A stretch of DNA of 64,000 nt from Actinoplanes octamycinicus. Its GTDB lineage: Bacteria > Actinomycetota > Actinomycetes > Mycobacteriales > Micromonosporaceae. Both the position numbers and the translations under genes were made by a program. Where the stretch lies: positions 1,488,001 through 1,552,000 of the forward strand of contig NZ_JACHNB010000001.1 of NCBI RefSeq assembly GCF_014205225.1, given 5' to 3'. Positions 17,703 to 26,146 of the stretch are shown piece after piece. The notes under the pieces were generated by a model. It was not told the origin of the DNA. It made no database searches and saw only the letters and a list, made by a program, of their open reading frames with translations. The first letter of the stretch is position 1. Every line of letters starts with the position of its first letter.

Positions 17703-18149
17703 TCAGCGGAAGAAGTTGCGCATCAGCTGGGCGCACTCGGTTTCCAGGACGCCGCCGTAGACCTCGGGGCGGTGGTTGAGGCGCGGGTCGCGGACGACGT
17801 CCCAGAGGGAGCCGACCGCGCCGGTCTTCGGTTCCCAGGCGCCGAAGACGACCGTGGCGATCCGGGCCAGGACCAGCGCGCCGGCGCACATCGTGCACGG
17901 CTCCAGGGTGACCACCAGGGTGCAGCCGTCCAGGCGCCACTCGCCCCGGGCCGCGGCGGCCCGGCGCAGCGCCAGCACCTCGGCGTGCGCGGTCGGGTCG
18001 CCGGTCAGCTCCCGCTCGTTGCCGGCGGCGGCCAGCTCGGTGCCGTCCGGACCGAGAATGATCGCGCCGACCGGCACGTCCTCCGGTGACGCGGACGCGG
18101 CGGACAACGCCCGCCGCATCCACAGCTCATGCCGCTCCCGGCGGATCAC
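17703..18149 (-). CDS. tadA: tRNA-specific adenosine deaminase TadA
   Basis: Deaminates A34 to inosine in the tRNA-Arg(ACG) wobble position. The zinc-site motifs are HAEV (in DPTAHAEVLALRRAA) with the catalytic Glu, and PCTMC (in VTLEPCTMCAGALVLAR). The C-terminus CAQLMRNFFR is typical. The GTG at 18149 gives VIRRERHELWMRRAL, the usual first helix, for 148 residues. The frame stays open upstream through a 15-bp tandem repeat that would add LRGGG units, each containing a possible TTG start, so the exact N-terminus is uncertain. The gene lies downstream of its associated-protein gene on the same strand. Confidence 0.93.
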   Translation of the reverse strand: MIRRERHELWMRRALSAASASPEDVPVGAIILGPDGTELAAAGNERELTGDPTAHAEVLALRRAAAARGEWRLDGCTLVVTLEPCTMCAGALVLARIATVVFGAWEPKTGAVGSLWDVVRDPRLNHRPEVYGGVLETECAQLMRNFFR

Positions 18150-18325
18150 GCCGCCGCGCAATCCGCCGCCGCGCAATCCGCCGCCGCGCAATCCGCCGCC
18201 GCGCAATCCGCCGCCGCGCGGACCGCCGCCACACGGACCGCAGCCGCGCAGACCGCCACACGCACCGCAGCCGCGCGGACCGCCACACGCACCGACGCCG
18301 CGCGGACCGCCAACCGGGGCAGCTG
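18150..18325. repeat. 15-bp tandem repeat upstream of tadA
   Basis: Four exact copies and one variant of a 15-bp unit (CCGCCGCGCAATCCG in one phase) at 18150-18224, followed by degenerate copies with a 27-30 bp higher-order period up to about 18325. It fills the gap between tadA and the gene upstream. In the tadA frame one unit reads LRGGG. Confidence 0.9.
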
Positions 18326-18333
18326 GAGAGCGA

Positions 18334-18849
18334 TCACGCCTCGCGCAGCTCCTCCATCTCGTCGCCGCAGCCGATCCGCTGGCAGATCTCCGCGGTGATG
18401 TCGGACGGCAGCATGCCCTCCATGCCGCACAGGGCCAGCAGCCGCTGCGCGGTGATCCCCAGGTCGTTCAGCAGCTCGGCGTCACCGATCGGATCGGCGT
18501 CCGGGTCCGCGGCCGGCCGATCGTCCTCGTCGTCATCGTCCGGGGCGGCCAGGTCGTCCACCCCGAGCGCCGGCGTCTCCACCTCGCCGAGCAGCACCGA
18601 CCCGATCCGCGATTCCTCGGCGAACGCCGAGTCGGACCCGAAGACCCGCAGGTCCTCGCCCTCGTCCAGGCGCAGGATCGCGAGGTACTCGTCGTCGCTC
18701 TCGACGAACAACAGCGCCAGCCCGGCGTCCGGCTCGGCATCCCGGAGCGCATCCACCACCTCGTCGATGTCGGCCAGGCCCGAGAGGTCCAGCTCCGACG
18801 CAGTCCACCCGTTCTTCCCGCGGGCGACAGCGGCAGCGAAAATCGACAC
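18334..18849 (-). CDS. tRNA adenosine deaminase-associated protein
   Basis: 171 residues (GTG start with GGGGGA just upstream). An acidic protein with N-terminal FAAAVARGKNGWTASELDL, a beta-rich middle (ALLFVESDDEYLAILRLDEG), a disordered Asp-rich linker (DDDDEDDRPAADPDADP) and a C-terminal helical part with two cysteines. This is the pattern of the actinobacterial family described as tRNA adenosine deaminase-associated, named for its constant position next to tadA. Its biochemical role is not established. Same strand, just upstream of tadA, with the 15-bp repeats in between. Confidence 0.85.
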   Translation of the reverse strand: MSIFAAAVARGKNGWTASELDLSGLADIDEVVDALRDAEPDAGLALLFVESDDEYLAILRLDEGEDLRVFGSDSAFAEESRIGSVLLGEVETPALGVDDLAAPDDDDEDDRPAADPDADPIGDAELLNDLGITAQRLLALCGMEGMLPSDITAEICQRIGCGDEMEELREA

Positions 18850-18967
18850 GATTCCCCCAACGCGGTTCTTATCCTCAGCGCCTGACGGTAGCTGGTGCGG
18901 TGGCGGGCGTGACGCGCCACGCCCTTGGTCTCGATGAGAGCCGTTCTTTTTCAGAGCCTCGACGAGA

Positions 18968-19135
18968 TCAGCTCGCGGTGCGGCGGCGCGTGGCGATCAG
19001 CTCGCGGAGGCGCATGCCACGCGCCCGTTGCGGCGGCGCCGACTCACGCACCGATTTCGCGTGGGCCAGAGCCGCCAGAAGTTCCAGACGGCGACGGCAG
19101 CGATCCGCGTCCAGCCGCTGCGGTGAGGGGGCCAT
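18968..19135 (-). CDS. Small hypothetical protein (doubtful)
   Basis: 55 residues beginning MAPSPQRLDADRCRRRLELL, basic and likely helical, with no recognised domain. The frame stays open up to 19336, but that extension looks non-coding. The ribosome site is weak. Called only because the stretch between the TadA-associated gene and the membrane protein gene is otherwise empty and the sequence is helix-like; it may be spurious. Confidence 0.3.
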   Translation of the reverse strand: MAPSPQRLDADRCRRRLELLAALAHAKSVRESAPPQRARGMRLRELIATRRRTAS

Positions 19136-19259
19136 GCTGCCGAGCGTGCCCAGCCGTCCGGCGTTCGTCAAGGGTCGATCCGCACTTCGGCAGACCCGGT
19201 GCGCAGGGCGATCGACAGCTTCCGGAGCGTGGCCGAATCCGCAGGTCAAAAGCGGACAA

Positions 19260-19607
19260 TCACCACAGCGGGAAGTCCAGCGTGTCGACCCATCGGGCGC
19301 CGGTGAAGCCCAGTGCGATGGAGAGCCCGAGTCCACTCACCACCGCCACCCCGAGCGCCACGCCCCGATCGCCGATCAGCGTCAGCACCAGCGCCACCAG
19401 CCAGGCGCTGACCGCGGCCAGGATCGTCCACCAGACGTAGGAGGCCAGGTCTCGGCCGAGGCTGCCGAACAGGGTCAGCCAGACGGTGCCTGCGGCCAGG
19501 CCGGCGAGCACCGGGCGGGCCCCGACCGGGTGCGGCTCGCGGTAGATCGGCCGCGGCGGCAGCCCGGCGAGGTAGCCCGGCGGCGGCTGCGGTGGCGCGG
19601 GATACAT
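19260..19607 (-). CDS. Small hypothetical membrane protein
   Basis: 115 residues. A Pro-rich cytoplasmic N-terminus (MYPAPPQPPPGYLAGLPPRP) is followed by three likely membrane helices (about 33-50, 57-77 and 84-102). No family recognised; such Pro-rich N-tail small membrane proteins are common in actinobacteria. Divergent from the M23 peptidase gene, sharing a 71-nt gap. Confidence 0.7.
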   Translation of the reverse strand: MYPAPPQPPPGYLAGLPPRPIYREPHPVGARPVLAGLAAGTVWLTLFGSLGRDLASYVWWTILAAVSAWLVALVLTLIGDRGVALGVAVVSGLGLSIALGFTGARWVDTLDFPLW

Positions 19608-19678
19608 GTCTGCAGCCTATCCGGCCCGGAGATCGGTAGGGGTCCACGCGGATCGGCCGCGTCTGCCAGGATGTCGCG

Positions 19679-20356
19679 GTGCGTCTTATCGGTACCCTCT
19701 CAGCTCTGACGATCGCGGCCGTGAGTCTGGCCGGCTGCGCGGTCGGCGGCTCCGGCACCTCAGCCGCCGCCGACGCCGCCCCGGCGCGTGTCGCTGCCGC
19801 GCCCGCCGCGGCCCCCAGCACGGTGCAGGTCGCCGCGGCCAAGGCCACCAAGAAGTACGCCTTCCCGGTCGCCGCCAAGAACGTGTCCTGGCACGAGACC
19901 CACTCCGGCTACAAGGCCACCGACATCTTCGCCGCCTGCGGCTCGAAGGTGGTGGCCACCACCAACGGCGTGGTGCTCGAGGTGAGCCGGGTGGACAAGT
20001 ACAAGAAGGGTGTGAAAGACGGGCCGTACAACGGCGGCAAGTTCGTCTCCATCCTCGGTGACGACGGGGTGCGCTACTACGGTTCGCACCTGAAGTCGGT
20101 GACCAAGGGGATCAAGGCGGGTGTCCGGGTCAAGGTCGGCCAGCAGGTCGGCAAGGTCGGCAAGACCGGCAACTCGAGCGGCGTCTGCCACCTGCACTAC
20201 GGCATCTCCCCGGCCTGCAAGAAGGTCGGCGACTGGAAGGTGCGGCGCGGCGTGGTGTGGCCGTACTCGTACCTGAAGTCGTGGCGCAAGGGCGGGCAGA
20301 AGAGCCCGGTCGCCGCCGTGAAGAAGTGGAACAAGGCGCACGGCTGCAAGGCCTGA
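19679..20356 (+). CDS. M23 family metallopeptidase lipoprotein
   Basis: 225 residues (GTG start). The lipobox VSLAGC places the mature N-terminal Cys near residue 19, so it is anchored outside the membrane. After an Ala-rich linker comes an M23 domain: HSGYKATDIFAACGSKV carries the H-x(n)-D zinc ligands, VVLEVSR, GVRYYGSHL, and HLHYGISP provides the remaining His ligands. Such proteins cut peptidoglycan cross-bridges or act as cell-division hydrolases; the substrate is not deducible. Followed 16 nt later by tyrA, possibly one transcript. Confidence 0.9.
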   Translation: MRLIGTLSALTIAAVSLAGCAVGGSGTSAAADAAPARVAAAPAAAPSTVQVAAAKATKKYAFPVAAKNVSWHETHSGYKATDIFAACGSKVVATTNGVVLEVSRVDKYKKGVKDGPYNGGKFVSILGDDGVRYYGSHLKSVTKGIKAGVRVKVGQQVGKVGKTGNSSGVCHLHYGISPACKKVGDWKVRRGVVWPYSYLKSWRKGGQKSPVAAVKKWNKAHGCKA

Positions 20357-20372
20357 CCCGGTATAACAAGGC

Positions 20373-21332
20373 GTGCGGATCGCGGTCGTCGGACTCGGAC
20401 TCATCGGTGGCTCGCTGCTGCGGGCGTTCGCGGCGGCCGGGCATGAGGTGACCGGTTTCGACGTGGACCCCGCCACCCGGGATCTGGCCCGGGCGGCGGG
20501 GTTCCGCGTCGGCGACTCCGCCGCGGCGGCGGTGGCCGGGACCGCGGTCGCGGTGCTGGCGGTGCCGCTGCCGCACCTGCCGGCCGTGCTCGCCGAACTG
20601 GTCGACTATCCGGGTCTGCTCACCGACGTGACCTCGGTGAAGGGGCCGGTGCGGGACCTCACCGAGGGCCGCCGGTTCGTCGGCGGCCATCCGATGGCCG
20701 GCACCGAGTCGTCCGGGTTCGCCGCGGCCGACCCGGAGCTGTTCACCGGCTGCGTCTGGGTGCTCTGCGTCGAGCCGCACGGCACCGACCTCGACGACTG
20801 GATGGTGCTGGCCCGGTTGTACACCGCGCTCGGCGCCCGGGTGCTGCCGATCACCGCGGCCGAGCACGACAACGCGGTGGCGTCGATCAGCCACGTCCCG
20901 CACCTGCTGGCCGCCGCGCTGGCCATGAAGGTGGGTAGCCCACTGAACGCGGCGCTGGCGGCCGGATCATTCCGGGACGGGACGAGGGTCGCAGCCACCC
21001 GGGCGGAGCTGATCGCCGCCATGTGCGGGGGCAACGCCAACGAGGTGGGCAACGAGCTCCGCCACGTGATCAACGATCTTGAGGCGCTGGTGCGGGACCT
21101 GGAGCTGCCGGATCCGGCGACGGCGCTGCTTCCCTATCTGGGCAGGGCCGGCGAGTTGCGGCGGACCTGGCCTCCGCAACCGGGCGTGCCGGGCCGGATC
21201 CCGTGGCCTCCGGAAGCGCCACCCGGCCGCCCCTGGCTGGCCGCGCCGGCGCACACGCTGCTGGAGCTGGGCCGGGCCGGGGGCTGGGTGACTTCGGTGG
21301 ACGATGTCGGGCTCGCGACAATGCGGCCGTAA
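20373..21332 (+). CDS. tyrA: Prephenate dehydrogenase
   Basis: 319 residues (GTG start). NAD(P)-binding Rossmann start MRIAVVGLGLIGGSLLRAF. The substrate-binding segments FVGGHPMAGTESSGF and EHDNAVASISHVPHLLAAAL contain the conserved His residues of TyrA. It converts prephenate to 4-hydroxyphenylpyruvate in tyrosine synthesis. There is no ACT domain, which agrees with the shorter actinobacterial enzymes. No other aromatic pathway gene is in the window. Confidence 0.93.
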   Translation: MRIAVVGLGLIGGSLLRAFAAAGHEVTGFDVDPATRDLARAAGFRVGDSAAAAVAGTAVAVLAVPLPHLPAVLAELVDYPGLLTDVTSVKGPVRDLTEGRRFVGGHPMAGTESSGFAAADPELFTGCVWVLCVEPHGTDLDDWMVLARLYTALGARVLPITAAEHDNAVASISHVPHLLAAALAMKVGSPLNAALAAGSFRDGTRVAATRAELIAAMCGGNANEVGNELRHVINDLEALVRDLELPDPATALLPYLGRAGELRRTWPPQPGVPGRIPWPPEAPPGRPWLAAPAHTLLELGRAGGWVTSVDDVGLATMRP

Positions 21333-21392
21333 ACTGACCGCTATTCGCCCTAGCGTGGTTTCCGACGAAGAAACCACGACTTAGGAGTCGGC

Positions 21393-21962
21393 ATGCCCGG
21401 TCAGGTCGGACCCATCAGCAACGAGCAAGAGGGCCTGCTGGCCTACCTCGCCCAGATGCGTTACCAGCTCCGGCTGACCGCCTACGGCCTCACTCCGGAG
21501 CAGCTGCGGGCCACGCCGAGCGCCAGCACGCTCAGCGTCGGTGGCCTGATCAAGCACTGCGCGTCCACCGAGGAGGGCTGGATCGCCACCGCCCGGGGCA
21601 GCGACCAGAAACCGGACTTCGCGAAGTACCAGGAGAACTTCGCGCTGGCCGACGGCGAGACGATCGAGGAGCTGTTCGCCCGCTACGACCGGATCGCCGA
21701 GGAGACCGAGAAGACCGTCACCGAGCTGGACGACCTGGGCCACCGGATCCCGGTCGACAAGTCGGTGCCATGGAACCGGCCGGACCTCGACCACTTCACC
21801 CTGCGCTGGATCCTGCTGCACCTGATCCAGGAGACCGCCCGGCACACCGGGCACGCCGACATCATCCGGGAGAGCATCGACGGCGCCACCGCGTTCCCGC
21901 TGATGGCGGCCGCCGAGGGCTGGCCGGACACGCCGTGGCTCACGGCGTGGACCAAGCCCTAG
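21393..21962 (+). CDS. DinB-like (DUF664) protein
   Basis: 189 residues. Four-helix-bundle protein of the DinB/DUF664 group: LAYLAQMRYQLRLTAYGLT, LSVGGLIKHCASTEEGW and LHLIQETARHTGHADIIRE. Three His residues (KHC, ETARHTGH) are positioned as in the metal site of mycothiol- or bacillithiol-dependent transferases. A thiol-transferase function is plausible but unproven for DUF664. The gene converges on mtnA with a 4-bp overlap. Confidence 0.88.
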   Translation: MPGQVGPISNEQEGLLAYLAQMRYQLRLTAYGLTPEQLRATPSASTLSVGGLIKHCASTEEGWIATARGSDQKPDFAKYQENFALADGETIEELFARYDRIAEETEKTVTELDDLGHRIPVDKSVPWNRPDLDHFTLRWILLHLIQETARHTGHADIIRESIDGATAFPLMAAAEGWPDTPWLTAWTKP

Positions 21963-22921
21963 GGTCGCTCCCCGCGATCGAGCCTGATCACCCGGCGGTC
22001 GGTGACGATCGCGGTGACCAGATCGGCCGGGGTCACGTCGAACGCCGGATTGACCGCGTCGCTCCACGCGGTCACCTCGGCGGCCCCGCGGTCCTCGATC
22101 TCGACGTGCCCGCCGGTCGGCGTCGCCCCGTCCACCGTCGACTCCGGGGCCACCACCAGGAACGGGATGCCGGCCCGGCGAGCACCGAGCGCGTGCGCGT
22201 AACTGCCGATCTTGTTGATCACGTCGCCGTTCGCGCAGATCCGGTCGGCGCCCAGGATCACCGCGTCCACCTCGCCGCGGGCCATCAGGAACGGCCCGGC
22301 GGAGTCGACCGCGACCCGGTGCGGGACACCCCACTGGGTCAGCTCCCAGGAGGTCAGCCGGGCGCCCTGGAGCAGCGGCCGGGTCTCGCTGGCGATCACC
22401 CCGGTCAGCCGGCCGCGCCGGTGCAGCTCGCCGACCACGCCCAGCGCGGTGCCGACGGTCACCGCGCACAGCCCGCCGGTGTTGCAGTGGGTCAGCAGCC
22501 GGGCCCGCGGCCCGCACAACTCGGTGACCAGGTCGGCGCCGCGGGCGGCCATCGACTCCGAGGCGGCGATCTCCTCGTCCCGGATCGCGCAGGCCTCGGC
22601 CAGCACCGCGTCCGGGCCCAGGGGCAGCAGGTTCGCCGCGCGTTGCGCGCCGCGGGCCAGGTTCACGGCCGTGGGCCGCGCGGTCTCGATTCGCTGTACG
22701 GCCTGGCGCAGCGCTCCGGGGTCGTCCCCGTGCACCCGGGCCGCGAGCGCCACCCCGAACGCGCCGGCCACACCCAGCGCCGGCGCGCCCCGCACGGCCA
22801 GCGACTGGATCGCCGCGATCAGCTCGCCGACCGTGTGCAGCCGCAGCACCCGCAGGTCGCCGGGGAGCGCCGTCTGATCGACGATCTCCACGGCTCCGTC
22901 CACCCAGTCGATAGTCCGCAT
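21959..22921 (-). CDS. mtnA: S-methyl-5-thioribose-1-phosphate isomerase
   Basis: 320 residues. Methionine-salvage isomerase converting 5-methylthioribose 1-phosphate to the ribulose form. Motifs are SLAVRGAPALGVAGAFGVAL, LLTHCNTGGLCAV (catalytic Cys region), ASETRPLLQGARLTSWEL and the Asp-containing GADRICANGDVINKIGSY. These separate MtnA from the related eIF2B-type proteins. It lies 13 nt downstream of the M48 peptidase gene on the same strand, probably co-transcribed; no other mtn gene is adjacent. Confidence 0.93.
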   Translation of the reverse strand: MRTIDWVDGAVEIVDQTALPGDLRVLRLHTVGELIAAIQSLAVRGAPALGVAGAFGVALAARVHGDDPGALRQAVQRIETARPTAVNLARGAQRAANLLPLGPDAVLAEACAIRDEEIAASESMAARGADLVTELCGPRARLLTHCNTGGLCAVTVGTALGVVGELHRRGRLTGVIASETRPLLQGARLTSWELTQWGVPHRVAVDSAGPFLMARGEVDAVILGADRICANGDVINKIGSYAHALGARRAGIPFLVVAPESTVDGATPTGGHVEIEDRGAAEVTAWSDAVNPAFDVTPADLVTAIVTDRRVIRLDRGERP

Positions 22922-22934
22922 GGCGGCAGACTAT

Positions 22935-24788
22935 CTATCTGTCCCGCTTGTCCCGCAGCTCGGTGAGCATCTCGCGGAACAGGTCGTCGCTCTTGCCCAT
23001 CTTGTCGGCGGTCCACCGCTCCTGGATGCCGACCGTGCGCCCGTCGTGCAGCGTCAGCGTGGCGTTGACCGGCACCTCCCGGTCGATCCGCACGGTGGAG
23101 ATCTCCTCGAACGGGAGGTAGCGGTACCGCGCCGCCAGCTCGGCCGGCGAGACGGCGCCGAGCAGGGCGGCCACCCGCTTGTCGCCGTCGTCGGTCGACT
23201 TCGGCGCCGGGACCAGGACGAAACCCTTGCTGAGCAGGATCAGGTCGGCGTGCTCGGCGCCGTCCACCTTGACGTTCGGCATCGCGCCGAGCACCTCGGC
23301 ACCCTGCCCGGTGGCCCGGGTCTGCACCACGGTGACGGTCTCCACCTGCACGCCCCGCTCGGCCAGCCGGCGGCGCGCCTCGTCCAGCGTCTCCGGGGCG
23401 ACGGCCAGCTTGGCGATCTCGGAGAAGTCGACCGGCTCGCCGTCCCGGTCGACCAGCCGGGCCGGCGCCGACCAGGAGTGCTGCCAGCGGGCCTGGCCGG
23501 AGCGCACCGCGGCCAGCTCGATCAGGTCGTCCATCGGGCCGGCGAACCGGGCGGCCGCCTCCCGGCGGGTCGACTCCGGGAAGAACTCGGCGGCCAGCTC
23601 GCCCAGCCGGCCCGCCTGGACCAGGCCGAAGAGCTCGGCCAGCCCGGCCGACGGGGCGCCGGTCAGCCGGGCCACGCTGCGGAACACCCGGTCGGCGCGG
23701 TTCTGCGCGACCAGGGTCATCGACGCGGCGGTGAAGTCGGCCCAGGGCAGGACGGTCCGGCTGCCGAAGTCGACCACCTCGCGCTGCAGCGCCAGGCCGG
23801 CCGCCTCGACCGCGGGCAGCAGCACGGTGGCCGGCCGGCCGTCGACCGCGTGCGCGGTGCGCGGCGCGGCCCGCATCGCGGCGATCCGGTCGCCGATCGC
23901 CGGGTGGCTGTCCCAGCGCGAGGTCTCGTCGTCCGGCTCCTGCTCGCGCAGCTCGGCGAGTTCGTCGGCGCGGGCCCGGTAGAGCTGGCTGAAGCCGCCG
24001 AAGACGTCGTCCGGGGCGTAGCCGAGCTCCCAGCCGTAGCCGATGTACCGGTTCATGTAGAAGCCCCAGGCGGCGCCGACGACCGGCAGCTCGCGCATCG
24101 AGGAGACCGCCGCGTCCACTCCGGCCACCCGCACCGACGCGAGGTCCGCCTCCAACTCCTGCCGGCGCGCGACCGCGCTGCTGACCAGCTGGTACAGCCA
24201 GCCGTACGCCTTGAAGACCCAGCCGAACACGTTCCACCGGCCGACCCGGTCGAGGGTCTCGTGCATCGCCACCCGGCCCCGGTAGGCGACCGCGGACAGC
24301 CGGGTGTGCGAACCGGAGTAGTGCCCCAGCTCGTGGGCGAGCACCGAACGCATCTGGTCCACGCTGAAGGTCTGCAGCAGCGGCATGCCGATGTAGAGCC
24401 GGCGCGTCCCGCCGACCAGGCCGAGCAGCTTGGTGTCCTCGCTGACCGCGGCGTTCACCTCGGGCACCAGCCGGATCTCGTCCGGCGCCCGGGTGCCCAC
24501 CTCGGCGGCCAGCGCCCGGACCTGCTGCCACAGCTCGGGCGCCTGCTCCGGGCTGACCAGCAGACCGTCCGGGTCGCCGGGCTTGGCCCGGATCGCCCGC
24601 CACAAACCGGCCAGCACCGCGCCGACCGCGGCGATCAGCAGCCAGCTCAGCTTGGCCGCGCCGGCGCCGTGCAGGTGCGTCCAGATCTCGTAGAGAAGCC
24701 AGCCGACCAGGGCCAGCTGCGCCAGCCCGAGCAGATAGAAACCGGCCAGCATGACGACCGAGATCGCGGCACGCAGCGCTGTGGGCAT
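22935..24788 (-). CDS. M48 family membrane metallopeptidase
   Basis: 617 residues. The ATG at 24788 has GGGGAG 7 nt upstream; the open frame to 25082 is an unsupported extension. Two N-terminal membrane helices (about 10-33 and 43-62) precede a soluble M48 domain with the zinc motif HELGH in RSVLAHELGHYSGSHTRLS. A following helix region and EADLASVRVAG supply the third ligand. The long C-terminal part (after about residue 300) has no recognised family, with strand-rich segments near the end (IQERWTADKMGKSDDLF). Probably a membrane quality-control protease. Confidence 0.88.
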   Translation of the reverse strand: MPTALRAAISVVMLAGFYLLGLAQLALVGWLLYEIWTHLHGAGAAKLSWLLIAAVGAVLAGLWRAIRAKPGDPDGLLVSPEQAPELWQQVRALAAEVGTRAPDEIRLVPEVNAAVSEDTKLLGLVGGTRRLYIGMPLLQTFSVDQMRSVLAHELGHYSGSHTRLSAVAYRGRVAMHETLDRVGRWNVFGWVFKAYGWLYQLVSSAVARRQELEADLASVRVAGVDAAVSSMRELPVVGAAWGFYMNRYIGYGWELGYAPDDVFGGFSQLYRARADELAELREQEPDDETSRWDSHPAIGDRIAAMRAAPRTAHAVDGRPATVLLPAVEAAGLALQREVVDFGSRTVLPWADFTAASMTLVAQNRADRVFRSVARLTGAPSAGLAELFGLVQAGRLGELAAEFFPESTRREAAARFAGPMDDLIELAAVRSGQARWQHSWSAPARLVDRDGEPVDFSEIAKLAVAPETLDEARRRLAERGVQVETVTVVQTRATGQGAEVLGAMPNVKVDGAEHADLILLSKGFVLVPAPKSTDDGDKRVAALLGAVSPAELAARYRYLPFEEISTVRIDREVPVNATLTLHDGRTVGIQERWTADKMGKSDDLFREMLTELRDKRDR

Positions 24789-25044
24789 CGCGTTCACTCC
24801 CCTGTTACGCCGTCGGCCCGACCGCACGGCGCAGGGAACATACCGATGTGAATCTTCACTGGGCAACCCCGTCCGGAACTCCGGTCTGACGGCTGACAAC
24901 CATCCCCGCTGCCGCGACGCCGACCGCATCCTCGCGGATCTTTTCCCGGTACGACCGGTAGCCCGGTGGCAGCGAAGAGATCCACCGTCGCTGTCCCGCG
25001 GTGAGCCGGCACAGCGGAGGCTGATTCCGCCTAGTCTGGGCGGT

Positions 25045-26103
25045 ATGGCATCGCGTGATCCGGTCGCCGATCTGCGGCGCATCGCGTTCCTGCTGGAGCG
25101 GGCGAACGAGGCGACCTACCGGGTGAAGGCGTTCCGGTCGGCGGCCGCGACGGTGGCGCGGACACCCGGCGAGGAGCTGGCCGAGCGGGCCGCGGCCGGC
25201 ACCCTGGCCAAGCTGGCCGGGGTCGGCGAGGTGACCGCCCGCTGCGTGACCGAGTCGCTGGCCGGCGAGGAGCCGGTCTACCTGCGGCGGCTGCTCAGCA
25301 CCGAGGGCACCGACCTGCCGGCCGCGGCGGCCGAGCTGCGGGCCGCGCTGCGCGGTGACTGCCACGTGCACTCGGACTGGTCCGACGGCGGCTCGCCGAT
25401 CGCCGAGATGGCGCTGGCCGCGGCCGAGGTCGGGCACGAGTACTTCGTGCTCACCGACCATTCGCCGCGGCTGACCGTGGCCCGCGGGCTGACCGCCGAC
25501 CGGCTGCGCCGTCAGCTCGACCACGTGGCGGAGCTGAACGCGCAGCTGCCCGACGGCTTCCGGATCCTCACCGGGATCGAGGTGGACATCTTGGAGGACG
25601 GCTCGCTGGACCAGGAGGACGAACTGCTGGACCGGCTGGACGTGGTGGTCGGCTCGGTGCACAGCAAGCTGCGCGACGACTCGGCGCGGATGACCCGGCG
25701 GATGCTGGCCGCGATCGCCAACCCGCACCTGGACATCCTCGGGCACATGACCGGGCGCAAGGTGGCCGCGGCCGGGGCCGGCGACGCCGCGCACCGGACC
25801 GCCCGGACCCGCCCGCCGAGCACCTTCGACCTGGAGAAGGTGCTGGCCGCGTGCGTCGAGCACGACAAGGCCGTGGAGATCAATTCCCGGCCGGACCGGC
25901 TCGACCCGCCGAAGCGGATGCTCACCGTGGCGGTCGAGGCCGGCTGCCGGTTCAGCATCGACACCGACGCGCACGCCCCCGGCCAGCTGGACTGGCAGGG
26001 CTTCGGCTGTGAGCGGGCGGCGCTCTGCGGGGTGACCGCCGACCGGGTGGTCAACACCTGGACCGCCGATCGCCTGGTGGAGTGGACGGCGTCGCACCGC
26101 TGA
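25045..26103 (+). CDS. PHP domain phosphoesterase with PolX-like N-terminal helix-hairpin-helix region
   Basis: 352 residues. N-terminal residues 1-100 resemble the family X polymerase 8-kDa/HhH part (LRRIAFLLERANEATYRVKAFRSAA, then LAKLAGVGEVTARCV). The PHP domain follows with CHVHSDWSDGGS, YFVLTDHSPRL, TGIEVDIL, VVGSVHSKL, LDILGHMTGRKV and SIDTDAHAP, a full set of metal-binding His/Asp motifs. The polymerase palm of bacterial PolX is absent. A role in DNA 3'-end processing or phosphate-ester hydrolysis is inferred. Divergent from the M48 gene. Confidence 0.88.
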   Translation: MASRDPVADLRRIAFLLERANEATYRVKAFRSAAATVARTPGEELAERAAAGTLAKLAGVGEVTARCVTESLAGEEPVYLRRLLSTEGTDLPAAAAELRAALRGDCHVHSDWSDGGSPIAEMALAAAEVGHEYFVLTDHSPRLTVARGLTADRLRRQLDHVAELNAQLPDGFRILTGIEVDILEDGSLDQEDELLDRLDVVVGSVHSKLRDDSARMTRRMLAAIANPHLDILGHMTGRKVAAAGAGDAAHRTARTRPPSTFDLEKVLAACVEHDKAVEINSRPDRLDPPKRMLTVAVEAGCRFSIDTDAHAPGQLDWQGFGCERAALCGVTADRVVNTWTADRLVEWTASHR

Positions 26104-26146
26104 AATGGGACGGCTGCGGCGGCGGGACATCGCCTAGGGTCGGGCC

